NCBI GenBank assembly: GCA_037447655.1
Contig: JBBHKE010001038.1
Span: 95,065-159,064 of the forward strand
Origin: Zygnema cylindricum
Lineage: Eukaryota > Streptophyta > Zygnematophyceae > Zygnematales > Zygnemataceae
Direction: 5' to 3'
Length of the DNA stretch: 64,000 nucleotides
Shown: piece after piece, positions 21,533 through 31,795 of the stretch
How the letters are laid out: each line of letters starts with the position of its first letter
How positions within the stretch are numbered: position 1 is the stretch's first letter
Made by a program: the position numbers and the translations under genes
The notes under the pieces: generated by a model
The model's database searches: none
Seen by the model: only the letters and a program-made list of their open reading frames with translations
What the model was told of the DNA's origin: nothing

Positions 21533-22642
21533 TCATCTAAAATTTCCTCTAATACCCCCTCTTCCTCGGAACAAATTTAGATCCGGGGAATCCGAGGTAT
21601 TTACATTATAGATTCCAGTACTTTCAAAACCTCTACCTACACTCTCTCTAGACTTCTCAATAGACTTCAAATAATTCACCGCGTACTCAAGTGTAGCCTT
21701 CCTTTTAGATTGAATTATTTCACTAGACGTAGAATATCTTTCGGGTAATCCCTCTAAGAACACTTGTAATTTTTCATTTTCGGGTACAATTTTACCAAGA
21801 CTGCTCAATTGCTCCAACAAAATATAAAACCTTTTGACTCCATCATCTAATGACTCATTATGCTTAAACTTAAACTTAATGAAATCCTTGAACACATAAT
21901 TTGCCTTATCTTTGACTCCTTTCTCAAAATGATTTTCTAACGCTTTCCAACATTTATGTGCGGTATCATGAATAAGAAAATAATCATGGACCGATCCGGT
22001 ACAATTTTGGATCAATCCATTCATGGTCGCCATATCTTTCAATCTCCACAAATTATGCGCTTTAGGAACTTTTGGCATTTTCTCCTTGCCGTTGACGATC
22101 TTCCATAACTTCTTCAAGATGAGACTCGCTCTCGTGTTCTTCTTCCAAATAGCGTAATTCGATCCGTCAAAGATAACCGGCTTGCCTCCCATTCGAAAAT
22201 CTTCTTCTCCTTCCAACTCACTATCAAAATCAAAATCCTCTTCTATCTTTTTCTTTTTCTTTTTCTTATATTTTTCATCATCATCCGAATAATCTGAGCT
22301 GCTACTAGAACTAGAGCTAGAGCTGCCCTCGGATTCCTCTTTCACCGAAACATTTTCATTTTTCACCTTTTTATCCTTTTCTTTCATAAATTTCTCCCAC
22401 TCCTTATAAGTGTCTTTATCTAACCGAATGTCATAACTTTCCTTCTCTTTAGGTTGATCCAATCTGAAGGGTTTAGCTGGCAACGACTCTTCGGACTTTG
22501 GCGCAATTCCTTCACCGAAACTGAATTCTCGCTTGCTCGGACCCCGAAGAGATGGCCCGGGAGTCGGCGGAGTTCCCGAGGTCCCCATAGGCATCCTCGG
22601 TCCGGATGGAGAGGGTGTGTTCTTCTTTTTCTTCCCTCCCAT
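21533..22642 (-). CDS. Gag of copia B, up to the conserved TGA
   Basis: This 369-codon frame shows no residue difference from gag of element A that I could find by eye, including the acidic Ser-rich region and the terminal GNFR then TGA. Its near identity to A indicates recent amplification. Confidence 0.88.
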   Translation of the reverse strand: MGGKKKKNTPSPSGPRMPMGTSGTPPTPGPSLRGPSKREFSFGEGIAPKSEESLPAKPFRLDQPKEKESYDIRLDKDTYKEWEKFMKEKDKKVKNENVSVKEESEGSSSSSSSSSSDYSDDDEKYKKKKKKKIEEDFDFDSELEGEEDFRMGGKPVIFDGSNYAIWKKNTRASLILKKLWKIVNGKEKMPKVPKAHNLWRLKDMATMNGLIQNCTGSVHDYFLIHDTAHKCWKALENHFEKGVKDKANYVFKDFIKFKFKHNESLDDGVKRFYILLEQLSSLGKIVPENEKLQVFLEGLPERYSTSSEIIQSKRKATLEYAVNYLKSIEKSRESVGRGFESTGIYNVNTSDSPDLNLFRGRGGIRGNFR

Positions 22643-22691
22643 ACTAACTCACAAGATCCTCAATGTGGAGGTAACCCGCTCCGATGCCAAT

Positions 22692-23490
22692 TGAAAGGAT
22701 CGACAACAAAATCGGAATGCGCGGAAAATTGACAAATTACACAATGCGGAAGCGAATTTAACTCAATGTCAATTATCAACCAGCTCATACACATTAAATT
22801 CTCATGAACATAGATAGAGACATTACATAATTCAGAAGAGGAAATCTCACATTAATTCTCATACATTAACATAACAATAATTTCTCCTTAGTTGTTATCT
22901 AATCCCTCACTACACCGCCAAACATTATTAGCGTTGTGTACGCTAATTCCGTCCTGCTTTTTTTATTTTTTATTCTCAAATAGAATTATCCACACTATTT
23001 AAAAAACACCCTAATTCCTAATTAGAAAAGACGATTTCTTCAAAAAATTTCAAATTCCCAATTAGCGTAAACCACGCTAATTATTTGTATACGCTAAAAA
23101 AACTTACACGCTAATAACGATTGGCGGTGTAGTTGGCATTTAAACTTAGTCGCCAGATTACATCTAAAAATATAATTCTAGAAGCGTCACATGTACTTGG
23201 ACGCATAATAGAGTACGACGCAAATTGAGAATTCTCGAAACAAAACATCTAGAAGTACAATATTTAAAGTACAACTTAACCTAAGCGAAACGAAACTGCT
23301 AGAAGTACTACGCACGAACCGAAAGTACTAGAAGTCCCGTACACAAACGGAATAGACCAAACTGTTCACAGTTAATCAAACGAAACTGAAAAGTACTAAT
23401 GAAACGAAATGCGCGACGTGACGCGCGACAAAACTGACTCACACTAAAAATGAACCATCAGTGACAAAATCCCACATTGCAATCCTAACA
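22692..23490 (-). repeat. 5' LTR of copia B with nested TIR element
   Basis: 799 bp including the 221-bp insertion. It starts (minus strand) at 23490 with TGTTAGGATTG and ends CCTTTCA at 22692, followed by AT and the primer site. Confidence 0.9.
22911..23131. mobile_element. TIR element of family M, 221 bp, in the LTR of copia B
   Basis: Ends TACACCGCCAAACATTATTAG and CTAATAACGATTGGCGGTGTA. The other LTR of the same copia carries the empty site with a single TA (CAC-TA-GCTGGC), whereas here TA stands on both sides. The element proper is thus CACCGCC...GGCGGTG, with a TA target duplication as in Tc1/mariner-type insertions. It is non-coding. Confidence 0.92.
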
Positions 23491-24235
23491 TTTTTTGGTC
23501 CTCAAAGAGATTTATCCGCATGGCGAATAAGTTTTCGCTTGCTATTTTTCTGTTTTTTTTTTATTGTAATCTTGGTTTTGATGTTGACTGTAAGGCCATT
23601 GAGAGAGTGGGAACTTGGCGTGCCACAGATACTTATATTCCAACCAGTTGAGTGGAATCATTCCACCGTCTAATTTTTTGAAGGAAATGTAAGTCACGTT
23701 CCATTTGGTAAAAATGTTATAAAAGTCAACATGGACGAGCACTTAATATTCGTGATTTTAAAATGGTTACGGGATATTCTAAGACAAAAACAGCCCTTGT
23801 GACGTTTTACCTCTTTACAAAATCCAAATTGTCATTTTGTCGGAGAAGATGCGTGATAAGTTCATGTGTTTAAACATGTATTTTCAACATCAAAAATTCA
23901 TAACCACAATAGTAATTGTTCATACCACTCTTAATGCTTCAATTTTATTTTTGATCTTTTAAAATTTCGAATAATTTCAATTATTGAATCAAATAATTAC
24001 CATCATTGTTGAAACATATCATCTCAATACGCTATCAAATTCTACTGAAATAATTTGTTATTCCCATCACTAATCACCCTTCGGCAATCCTTCCCTTGAA
24101 GTGAATATGTAAAGAAAAAAGGTGAAAAAATGTTTGACGCTATCAAACACTCACTTCTCATCTCATCTCCTAACTTTAAAATTTGAAGATAATTGCCTCT
24201 TTAATCAACAGTAAAGCCATTTTTCCAAACTGCGA
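23491..24235. other. AT-rich flank, no gene seen
   Basis: No supported feature between the end of copia B and the duplicated MYB flank. The few short frames here lack recognisable motifs. Confidence 0.5.
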
Positions 24236-25180
24236 CGACGTAAAATTTTCAAAAACGTTATAGTGGGAATTTCCCCTTCTCCTCTTTTGCCTTCGCAATT
24301 GAAATGTCCGTTTATTTTGTCATGTACTAGCTTTCTTTTCGAGTTCCATCAATCTTTCATTTTCTCTTTTCCCGTTTCACTTCACTAACCCTTTCATTTC
24401 ACTGTCTATTATGGCGCTAAAACTACAAATTCGCATTCATTCGGCCATGGAGTGCGGTAGAGGATGCGGAGATGCGCAACATTGTCGATTCAGGCGGTGA
24501 GAAAGACTAGGTCCATAATATTTCTCGAATGCTTCAAAAATCAAGCTTTCTTAGTTTGAATTACGTCTTACATGATAAAGTTATGGTATTTTTAACATCG
24601 ACGTTTATTTAATTATAATATATTTATAAAAAAATAAATCAATTATACAAGACTTTTAAACATATATTTTTTAAGGGGTACTTTTTATAATGTATTTTAG
24701 CTACAAGTAGTAATTTTAATATGTATACTAGAATCAAAGTTTTGTTTATTTATGGAGTATATTTTTCGTCTTTATCATGCTTTAAATAACGAGCTTGATG
24801 CAAGTTCAAACTAATGCATTTTGGTACATGTGAAGTAGAGTTTACGATTCAAATGACAACTTTTGTATGGCTGTTGAACCAAATATAATTGCAAATCGCA
24901 CATCGAAGTACATAAGGGTCTCGATATCTTGAAGAGGTTGGTTTAACAAACATGCAACTACACGGGCCCGCTATTTTAAATACCTTACATGAGTTACTAG
25001 ACATTGTATTTCATTAAATATTCCATACAGTCTACACCTCTAGCTATGGCAAAAGTGAACTCCAGATTTCAGCAATATTCGGAATTATCGTTAGGACTTA
25101 TGGTACCTTGGTATTTCCAAAAAACATCGCTTTTTAAAGGATAGAACACTCGATCACAAAACAAACCAGCTTTTTCAGTT
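24236..25180 (+). pseudogene. Deleted MYB gene copy 3 with both flanks
   Basis: The 5' flank (24236-24410) matches that of the intact MYB gene. The ATG at 24411 starts MALKLQ, then RPWSAVEDAEMRNIVDSGG can be read after a frame change, with a stop soon after. Near 24530 the sequence jumps from mid-R2 (ISRML) to the exon-3 tail block (CTTCAAAAA, AGCTTTCTTAG), so introns and R3 are gone. The following 24590-25180 is the inverted counterpart of 4180-4812. It is non-functional. Confidence 0.75.
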
Positions 25181-25219
25181 TTGTGCTTTTGGTAATGAGT
25201 AGTACAACGCATTTTTGCA

Positions 25220-26280
25220 ATCAGGTAATCCTTCTGATTGGCTAATTGACTCAGGCGCTTCTCATCATATGTGCTGTCAACGTGACATAATGCTTAATAT
25301 GGTTCTTCTTGCCATTCCTCTGCGCATTTATTTTGGTAACGATATGATTCTAACTTCCACTCGTTAGACGGTGAATATTAATTCAGGTTCTCACGCATCT
25401 CGTCCAAACATATTGGACAATGTTTATTTTGTACCTGACCTCAAGAAAAAAAAAATCGGCTAGTTCGGCTCTGCGTCATGGGAGTTTTGGTGTCATCACC
25501 GAATCCCATGTTCAATTCTTTTCTTCTAGTAAAGATCTCATTGGGAGTGGCACTAGGATGGGCAATTTATATCTTTTAATTTTTTTTAATGATTTTGCTC
25601 ATGCCTCTTTCGCTCATTCTCCATCTTCCTCCTCTTTTTTGACATGGCATCTTCGATACGGCCATCTTAATGGTACTAGTCTAACTTCTCTTGGAAAAGG
25701 GCTTGTAAATGGCATCGATAAGTTTAATGAAAACAAAATTGACTTTTGTCATGGTTGTATTCTTGGAAAAATGCCTCGCTTACCTTTTTCTTCTTCTTCT
25801 TTTCGCTCTTTGGCTCCCCTTGATCTCATTAGGCATGGGACTAAACCCGACGTCTCTCATTTTCGCATTTTTGGATGCGAAGCATACTTCAAAATCCTTC
25901 CCCCTTCCAATGGTAAATTAGGTCCTCGAGCTACCGAGGAATTTTTGTGGGATACTCCCCGAATTCCAAAGCATATCGTATTTGGTGTCCCTCTTCTCAC
26001 CGCATTGTCACCACTCGTGACGTTATTTTTCATGAGACTCCTCTTATACGTACACTTGTACCCGATTTCCCCATCACTCCTCTACCTAGTTTATTCCCTC
26101 CTTATGAATCTTTCACCTCTAATTCTATTACCACCTTTGTCACACCCCTTTTAACCCCATCGCAAAACACGCCCCCTTCACACCCTCACATTTCTCCTAT
26201 TTCTACAGATCTTACTCTTTCTACAAATTCTGTCTCTTCCTCCAATTCCGACGATGAATTTTCCCACATGCGCTCCACGA
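25220..26280 (+). pseudogene. Protease, GAG-pre-integrase and residual integrase of copia H
   Basis: After the protease motif comes WHLRYGHLNG with CHGCILGK (HHCC zinc site) at about 25645-25770. The sequence then jumps from SLAPLDLI (start of the integrase core) to GTKPDVSHFRIFGCEAYF (block after the core), so the whole DDE core is missing. The downstream KAYRIWCPSSHRIVTTRDVIF block is typical of the region after integrase, in another frame. Confidence 0.8.
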
Positions 26281-26284
26281 TTTT

Positions 26285-26560
26285 TGGTGCTGTACGATAA
26301 GTCGCTGATGAGGCGACACACTGGGACGTGACAAATTCTCCTACTGCCGTACGACCTGTCGCTGGTGATGCGACGGTCTTGGACGGGACAAATTTTACCC
26401 CGTACGACCTGTCGCTGGTGACGCGACGGTTTCGGACGCGACAAATTTTATTACTGTACGACTTGTCGTTGGGGACGCGACGGTCTTCGACACGACAAAT
26501 TTTATTACTGTTCAACCTGTCGTTGGTGACGCTTCGGTCCTTCCATCGACAAATTTATTT
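26285..26560 (+). repeat. Tandem repeat of about 54 bp, five copies, in copia H linker
   Basis: Units start with GTACGACCTGTCGCTGGTGA-like words at about 26292, 26349, 26402, 26456 and 26510. The spacing is close to 54 bp (18 codons), so translated units would read TVRPVAGDATVLD-like repeats, with indels now breaking the frame. The repeats lie between integrase and reverse transcriptase. Confidence 0.8.
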
Positions 26561-26569
26561 CCACGTCCT

Positions 26570-28060
26570 TTGGAGGTCACTTCACCGGCAAGTGTTACTC
26601 ACAATTCAGTCTTCAATACGCCACTTACGACACCTGCCGAACAACTTGCCGTACGTCAAAGTACGCGCCTCTCACAACCGACGTGGAAGATTCGCGAAAA
26701 TCTTGCTCACGCTAACCTTGCCGACGTTAAAGATCCTCCTACATTAAATGCCGCGTTGAAACGACCTGATGTTGATATACGGCGACTTGCAACTACACAA
26801 GAATATGACGCATTAATGACAAACAATACTTGGACGCTTTGTACTCTTCCACCAAATCGTCGTGCGATTCGTTCAAAATGGGTCTTCAATATAAGCTACT
26901 AGCGGATTGTACAATCGATCGTTACAAAGCACGGCTTGTCGCCAAAGGGTAATTCAGACAGAGGGCGTTAACTACAACGAAACTTTTGCCCCTGTTGCAA
27001 AGTTTGACTCCATCCGTACTATTTTGTCCCTTGCAGCTCTAGCTTGATTGGGAATTACAGCAACTCGACGTAAAAATTGCTTTTCTTCATTGCTTTTCTT
27101 CATGGCAGTCTTGCAGAAGATATTTTTATGGAATAACCACCTGGCTACGCCGTCCCTGGTACAGAAACTCTTGTCTGTCATTTACGCAAGTCTATTTATG
27201 GTCCTAAATAAGCACCTAGAGTTTGGCATCAAACCCTTGCCGCAGCATTAATTAAAGAAGGTTTTAAAGAAATCAGTTCTGATCATGGGATTTACATTAG
27301 AGGTACGGAGACCAGTTAATCATCATTATTATTTACGTAAATGATTTAATTCTGATCCCGAGATTTATATTAGAGGTACAGGAGACCAGTTAATCATCAT
27401 TATTATTTACGTAGATGATTTAATTCTCGCAGGTCCTAATAAGTCCTCTATTACTCAAGTAAAATACATTCTCTCATCCTATTGGCCTATGACCGATTTA
27501 GGCGATCTTGACTATTGTTTAGGCATCACTATTTTACGTCAAAGGGCTGCACGCATTTTGCAAATGAGTCAAGAGCACTACATTCTTGATCTTCTTGAGC
27601 ATTTTGCAATGTTCGATTGCAATTCGGTGCCTACCCCTCTTGATTCGAATACCACTCTCACAAAAGAGTCCTCCGATGGGAATGCCCAAGGAGATATAAA
27701 CTCACTCTATCGGTCGATTGTTGGAAAATTAATGTATGCTATGCTTGGTACACTGCTGGATATATGTATTGCCGTTTGTCTTTTGTCTCAATTTTCGCAT
27801 TGTGCCACTCAAACTCATCTCCAAGCCGCCAAGCGTGTCCTTCGGTACCTCCAAGGAACGAAACATCTTCACCTCACTTTTTCCCATACTTCTCCTCCCT
27901 CGCACTCCTCCCCTTTTTTTTCTCGGACACTTCGATTATTGGATTTTGCGATGCGGATTGGGGAAATCAACTCGACTATTGTCGTTCCATTTCCGGTGTA
28001 TGTTTTTCTCTAGGTGGTGGTCTCGTCTCTTGTGTCATCGTGAATATTTATCAAAAATCA
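26570..28060 (+). pseudogene. Reverse transcriptase and RNase H start of copia H
   Basis: Recognisable pieces are RRLATTQEYDALMTNNTWTL, RSKWVFNI, then YVDDLILA at about 27410, MTDLGDLDYCLGI, QMSQEHYILDLL and RYLQGTKHLHLTF, and in another frame FCDADWGN. Stops and frameshifts separate most of these. A tandem duplication of about 77 bp around the YVDD site (27275-27430) has given one copy reading YVND. Confidence 0.8.
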
Positions 28061-28205
28061 AAGACACTTGAACGACAAACTTCTCACTTGTTCCTTGTTT
28101 GTCATTACTTTTCTTCCTTGTCTTATTTATCTTAGTGGTTTTCTTGTTTTGGCTTTTCTTGATATTTTCGACATATTAATATTTTCTGCCTTTTATGGCA
28201 TCACA

Positions 28206-28434
28206 TTCAGTAGGTGCACCCAGCAACGCGGCGCTTCGGCCGCCGCCCACCTGCGGGTCGAATGCTGCAGCCACCGCCGCCGGCAGCTTTTCGCCGACCG
28301 CCCGGCAAGCGCCGGCACGTGCGAAATTGTACGGACCCAGGCCGTCCCGCCGCCCGATTCGACAACGTTGCGCAGCGCCGCATCCTCCGCCGCACTCCAC
28401 GGCCGCCGGAACGCGGGTTTGGAGTTTAGCGCCA
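28206..28434 (-). pseudogene. Truncated MYB gene copy 2 (exon 1 and start of intron 1)
   Basis: It starts MALNSKPAFRRPWSAAEDA at 28434 and covers the complete R2 repeat (GRSAKSCRRRW), close to the intact gene. One base is missing in the LQHLDPQ segment, shifting the frame, and the copy ends inside the intron-1 equivalent at about 28206. Homology to the intact gene's 5' flank continues to about 28700. The R3 repeat is absent. Confidence 0.85.
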
Positions 28435-28700
28435 TAAAAGACAAAGGAAGGAAAAGGTTAGTGAAGAGAAAAAGAAAAAGGGAGAATGGAGAATGGAAAG
28501 TTCGGTAAGGGGAAATGGAAATTCGATGAAACTCGAAAAGAAATCAAATAATGATAAAATAAACGGACAATTTAATTCCAGAGCTCTTGCGACAACGGGG
28601 CATTTCTGTCAGAACGTATTTTTTATTTGCTAGGCTGTCGTATATGCGGTTCAAAAAGACAAAAACGCTCGTTTTGCAAAATGATCCGATTGGTGGGCTC
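28435..28700 (-). promoter_or_regulatory. 5' flank of MYB copy 2
   Basis: Alignable with the flank of the intact MYB gene (5592-5815), for example GGAAGGAAAAGGTTAGTGA next to the start and GTCGTATATGCG further out. It shows that upstream sequence was duplicated with exon 1. Confidence 0.55.
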
Positions 28701-29726
28701 ACTGCAGGAAGCGGTTCAAAATTCGCCCATATGGCCATTACCGACAAAATGAATAAAATCGCAGGGGTTAAAAACATAAAAAAAGCATGTGAGATTGTTT
28801 TGAGCAAATGAAAGATCGGCCGGATTTTCCGCGGCTAATAGATTTTTCAAGAATCCGATGAAGCATAAAAATAGATCCGAAAAGTCAATGATGTTGGTGC
28901 ACGTTGTATGTTAATGGGAATAAAAAATCTATAAATTCACGAAAATAGATGGCAAAATTTTTGAGATTCCTCTTTTATGCATCGTAGAAAGTAAATGATT
29001 CGTCCAAATTCGCTTTTTTCCCCAGTAAAATTTTTGACATGTGTAAAACAACCTTAAATAAAAGGTCTTATGAAATATTTTTGTGTTTTTATTTTTGTTT
29101 TTCCTTTATGTTGCTGCTTGCCACTTGGCGAGCTGTGAAGCACTTTGGGCCGGAAAATGCCAAGAGCCCTAAACTAACTTTGAGGAAAGCGTACGGACAG
29201 CGCAACACATTGAAAGTCACGATGGTAGCTTCCCACAAAAGGACAATTATCATTTAATTAATGCATGTCACGGTCGTTCGCTATCCACATGGTATCCGAA
29301 ATTATGACCCCTTTAGTTTCACATCGTCAGGATACTTGAAGGGATCCGGCCAATGATATGCACCATAGAGTATCTAAAATCTAAATCAAATAAGCCGGGT
29401 AAGAGATCTACGGGGATCGACCACGTTTCTAGCGACAAGAAATCCAGAATCAATGAAAAAAAAATATTCTGAGCAGAATCCGCTTACCGGTGGTCCGGCA
29501 TCAGAGTATCCGACAGCCTGGATGGCACGCGATCTCCCAGCCAATAATGTGGGTGAGTGGGGATTCTCCGATGGGAGCCAAAGATGCACAGGGATCGGCC
29601 ACGTGTTTAGAAATTTATGCCCGAAAAGTTGTCATTTACAGATCGTTGTCCGCTATGACCACATTCTGCTCCGATGGGTCAAGAATCCGATCGTACAGTA
29701 TAAATGTGGAAATGATAAGGGCATGC
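28701..29726. repeat. Anonymous sequence with dispersed repeat X, copy 2
   Basis: About 29400-29655 is the inverted counterpart of repeat X at 16140-16400 (CCAGCCAATAATGTGG, GGTGGTCCGGCAT, GGGGATCGACCACG). The remainder to the left shows no gene. Confidence 0.55.
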
Positions 29727-29734
29727 GTATTTTG

Positions 29735-30400
29735 TAGTGTTGGGTATCGGGTATATTCATATCGCGATAATCTCGATATTCGATATATTGAATATCGATC
29801 GAGGAGAGTCCTCGATATATCGTACCGCGACCAACATAAATTATCGCGATATATATCGCGATATATAGTATTTTTTAAATTTAATATTCTTATTTTTTTA
29901 TATAATATGTTATTTTTGCGAAAAAGTCAAATTGTCTAATACGCCACGTACGCCGTGATTTTCGTTCCGTGACTTAAAGGTAGACGCCGCAAAATTTAAC
30001 CGACAAAAAAGTACAAATTCTGTAATTCTAATGATTGCTTTTTTGGGGTATGGTTACACGAGGAGGTCTCTGTAATAGTACGGACAGCAAAATTTATGTA
30101 TTACAGAGGCATCGGGTACATCGCGTATCGTTTCTAAATATGTTTTACATACGTGTTCTGATATGAATGGTTCCACGTAAGCTGACTATCAAATCTCAAG
30201 AATCATCAAACATCTAGAAACCGACCTTTTTCGTATGGAAAATCATACTTGCGTTTGACGTACGTGTACTTCACAAGTGTACCTCGTTAATGTACCTCAG
30301 AGATCTCTTCACTCCGCTGACTTTCAGGAAAAAACCGTGTTTCTTTCCGGCAAAGATTTTACAGTCACTTTGTCCGAAGTCACGAGGCTTTGAAAACCTG

Positions 30401-30431
<31 letters not shown>

Positions 30432-30564
30432 AGCTTCGATATATTGACGATATGATATATCGGCGATATATCGCGATAATTTGAAATTCGATATATCGAA
30501 TATCGGGTACCTGAAATTCGATATATATCGAATATCGGCAATGGGTCCTCGATACCCAACACTA
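29735..30564. mobile_element. Non-autonomous hAT-like foldback element, 830 bp
   Basis: Ends TAGTGTTGGGTATCG and CGATACCCAACACTA are inverted. Flanks GTATTTTG at 29727-29734 and at 30565-30572 are a perfect 8-bp target duplication. Subterminal sequence is full of palindromic CGATATATCG-type words on both sides. The interior is non-coding with a poly-T run near 30411-30431. TSD length points to hAT; the termini differ from the hAT at 7199. Confidence 0.88.
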
Positions 30565-30682
30565 GTATTTTGAGTACAGTACTGTTGTGTATCGGCAAAA
30601 AACGTATCGTTATAAAAGCGACCGATAGCTATCGGTTATCGAACGGTGAAGGGTCCCCATATATCGCTTCGAGACCAACAAA

Positions 30683-31100
30683 CAGAGGTCGCAAAGGGTC
30701 AACCGAAACCGTAACCGACCGTTGACCGACTACCCGCGTCGGTTACGGAACGGATTCGGTTGCCAAATTTGGGGAGTCGGCCGGATTCGGGCGAGTGATT
30801 CACGAAAAAAAAAAAAATCGGTTACGGTCGGGTAAGCAAAAAACGAAAAAAAAATTGAGGTTTTGTATTGTAAATACTATCCAACATTATTGTACTTTGT
30901 ACTCTTGGTATCGTGGAAGGTATAAGGGAGATGTACCACTAATTTTGTACTTATTCGGGTACGGGCGGGTACGGGTAGTCGCTAGAAATCTAGTTTCGGT
31001 TATTTTTTTTTTTCATAAACGCGTTTTGGGTGACTGTTAACAATTTAGGAGCGTGACATAACCCGGTCGGGCGTTGGGTACTCAGATTTTGAAAAAAAAA
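30683..31100. mobile_element. Internally deleted, truncated relative of the 7199 hAT element
   Basis: It begins CAGAGGTCGCAAAGGGTCAA and follows, in reverse, the right end of the large hAT (GATTCGGTTGCCAAATTT, TTGTACTTTGTACTCT, GGTATCGTGGAAG). Near 31050 it passes to the left-end sequence (GTGACATAACCCGGTCGGGC, complement of 7283-7302). The final terminus is lost at about 31100, where the LTR of copia C begins. Confidence 0.75.
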
Positions 31101-31488
31101 ACAGTCATAAATCCCTCTCTCAGCCTCCTTCTACTACTGTACTTAACCAATCACAAGACTGTAAGGTACAAGAAGGTATAGAAGGTACAGGTGCCGCTGT
31201 ACTTCTTGTACGGCCATGGTACGGCATGGCCGTCCCGCTGACACCTGTCCCCGTAATGTCCACTGTCCACTCATGGCTTCCCACGTGTCATCCGCCGCAA
31301 TAGCTCACAAACCGCTAAATTTCCACTCCAATGCTTCGGCTCCACTATGAGCCGTCAAATCGGAAACCGGCAATTAATCACGTCGGTTCAAATTCAATGT
31401 CGTTTTGTTTCGTAATGTGTTAAATAACGTATGTTAGATGTTTATATATTTAGATACTAGTCACGTTCAATGTACGTAACTTTATCAA

Positions 31489-31568
31489 GACCTAATGGAT
31501 ATGGCGCACGGCTACGCCGTACACCGAGCATTTCGTAAGTCTTAGGATCAAATCCTAGTCTCGGCGCG
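31489..31568 (+). other. tRNA-like stretch in the LTR of copia C (antisense)
   Basis: It has an A-box-like CCTAATGGATATGGCGC and a B-box-like GGATCAAATCC with a perfect five-base T stem, 50-odd bases apart, and a CTACG word where an Arg(ACG) anticodon loop would be. The acceptor stem does not pair convincingly, so I do not call a tRNA gene. Comparable stretches sit in the LTRs of D, E and F. Confidence 0.5.
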
Positions 31569-31795
31569 TAACTATTTGCAAAGAGCTATGCCTCATGCTC
31601 CCTTAGTCGGCGCCTAACTTTTTGCAAAGAGCTATGCCTCCTACTCCCTTTGTCTGTCTTCCTAATCTAAGGCAGCCATGGCTGTCTTTGAGTCATCAGT
31701 GACTATGACAAGTGTGAGGACTTTAACAACCTTCATAGACAGACTAACAAAAGACAAAAAATAGAAAATACATTTTTCAACACTCACCTTATTTT

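Larger units (their letters stand above)
17269..23490 (-). mobile_element. Ty1/copia element B, full length with both LTRs
   Basis: The 5' LTR is 22692-23490 (enlarged by a 221-bp TIR element) and the 3' LTR 17269-17832. Both start TGTTAGGATTG and end in CA on the minus strand. The primer site TGGCATCGGAGCGG is at 22676-22689. The polypurine tract, read on the minus strand, is GAGAGGGGGAA just before the 3' LTR. Flanks GTTTT and TTTTT suit a 5-bp target duplication with one mismatch. All copia domains are present in order, but the frame is broken in several places. The sequence is very close to element A. Confidence 0.92.
25200..28060 (+). mobile_element. Ty1/copia relic H
   Basis: A plus-strand copia lineage different from A-F: protease WLIDSGASHHMC at about 25237, GAG-pre-integrase, linker, reverse transcriptase and the start of RNase H. 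No LTRs are seen at either side, and the left end abuts the duplicated MYB flank. The integrase core is deleted and stops are frequent. Confidence 0.85.

Noticed and set aside
26280-26560. CRISPR-like array
   Set aside because: Units of about 54 bp are contiguous tandem repeats without unique spacers, in a eukaryotic copia element.
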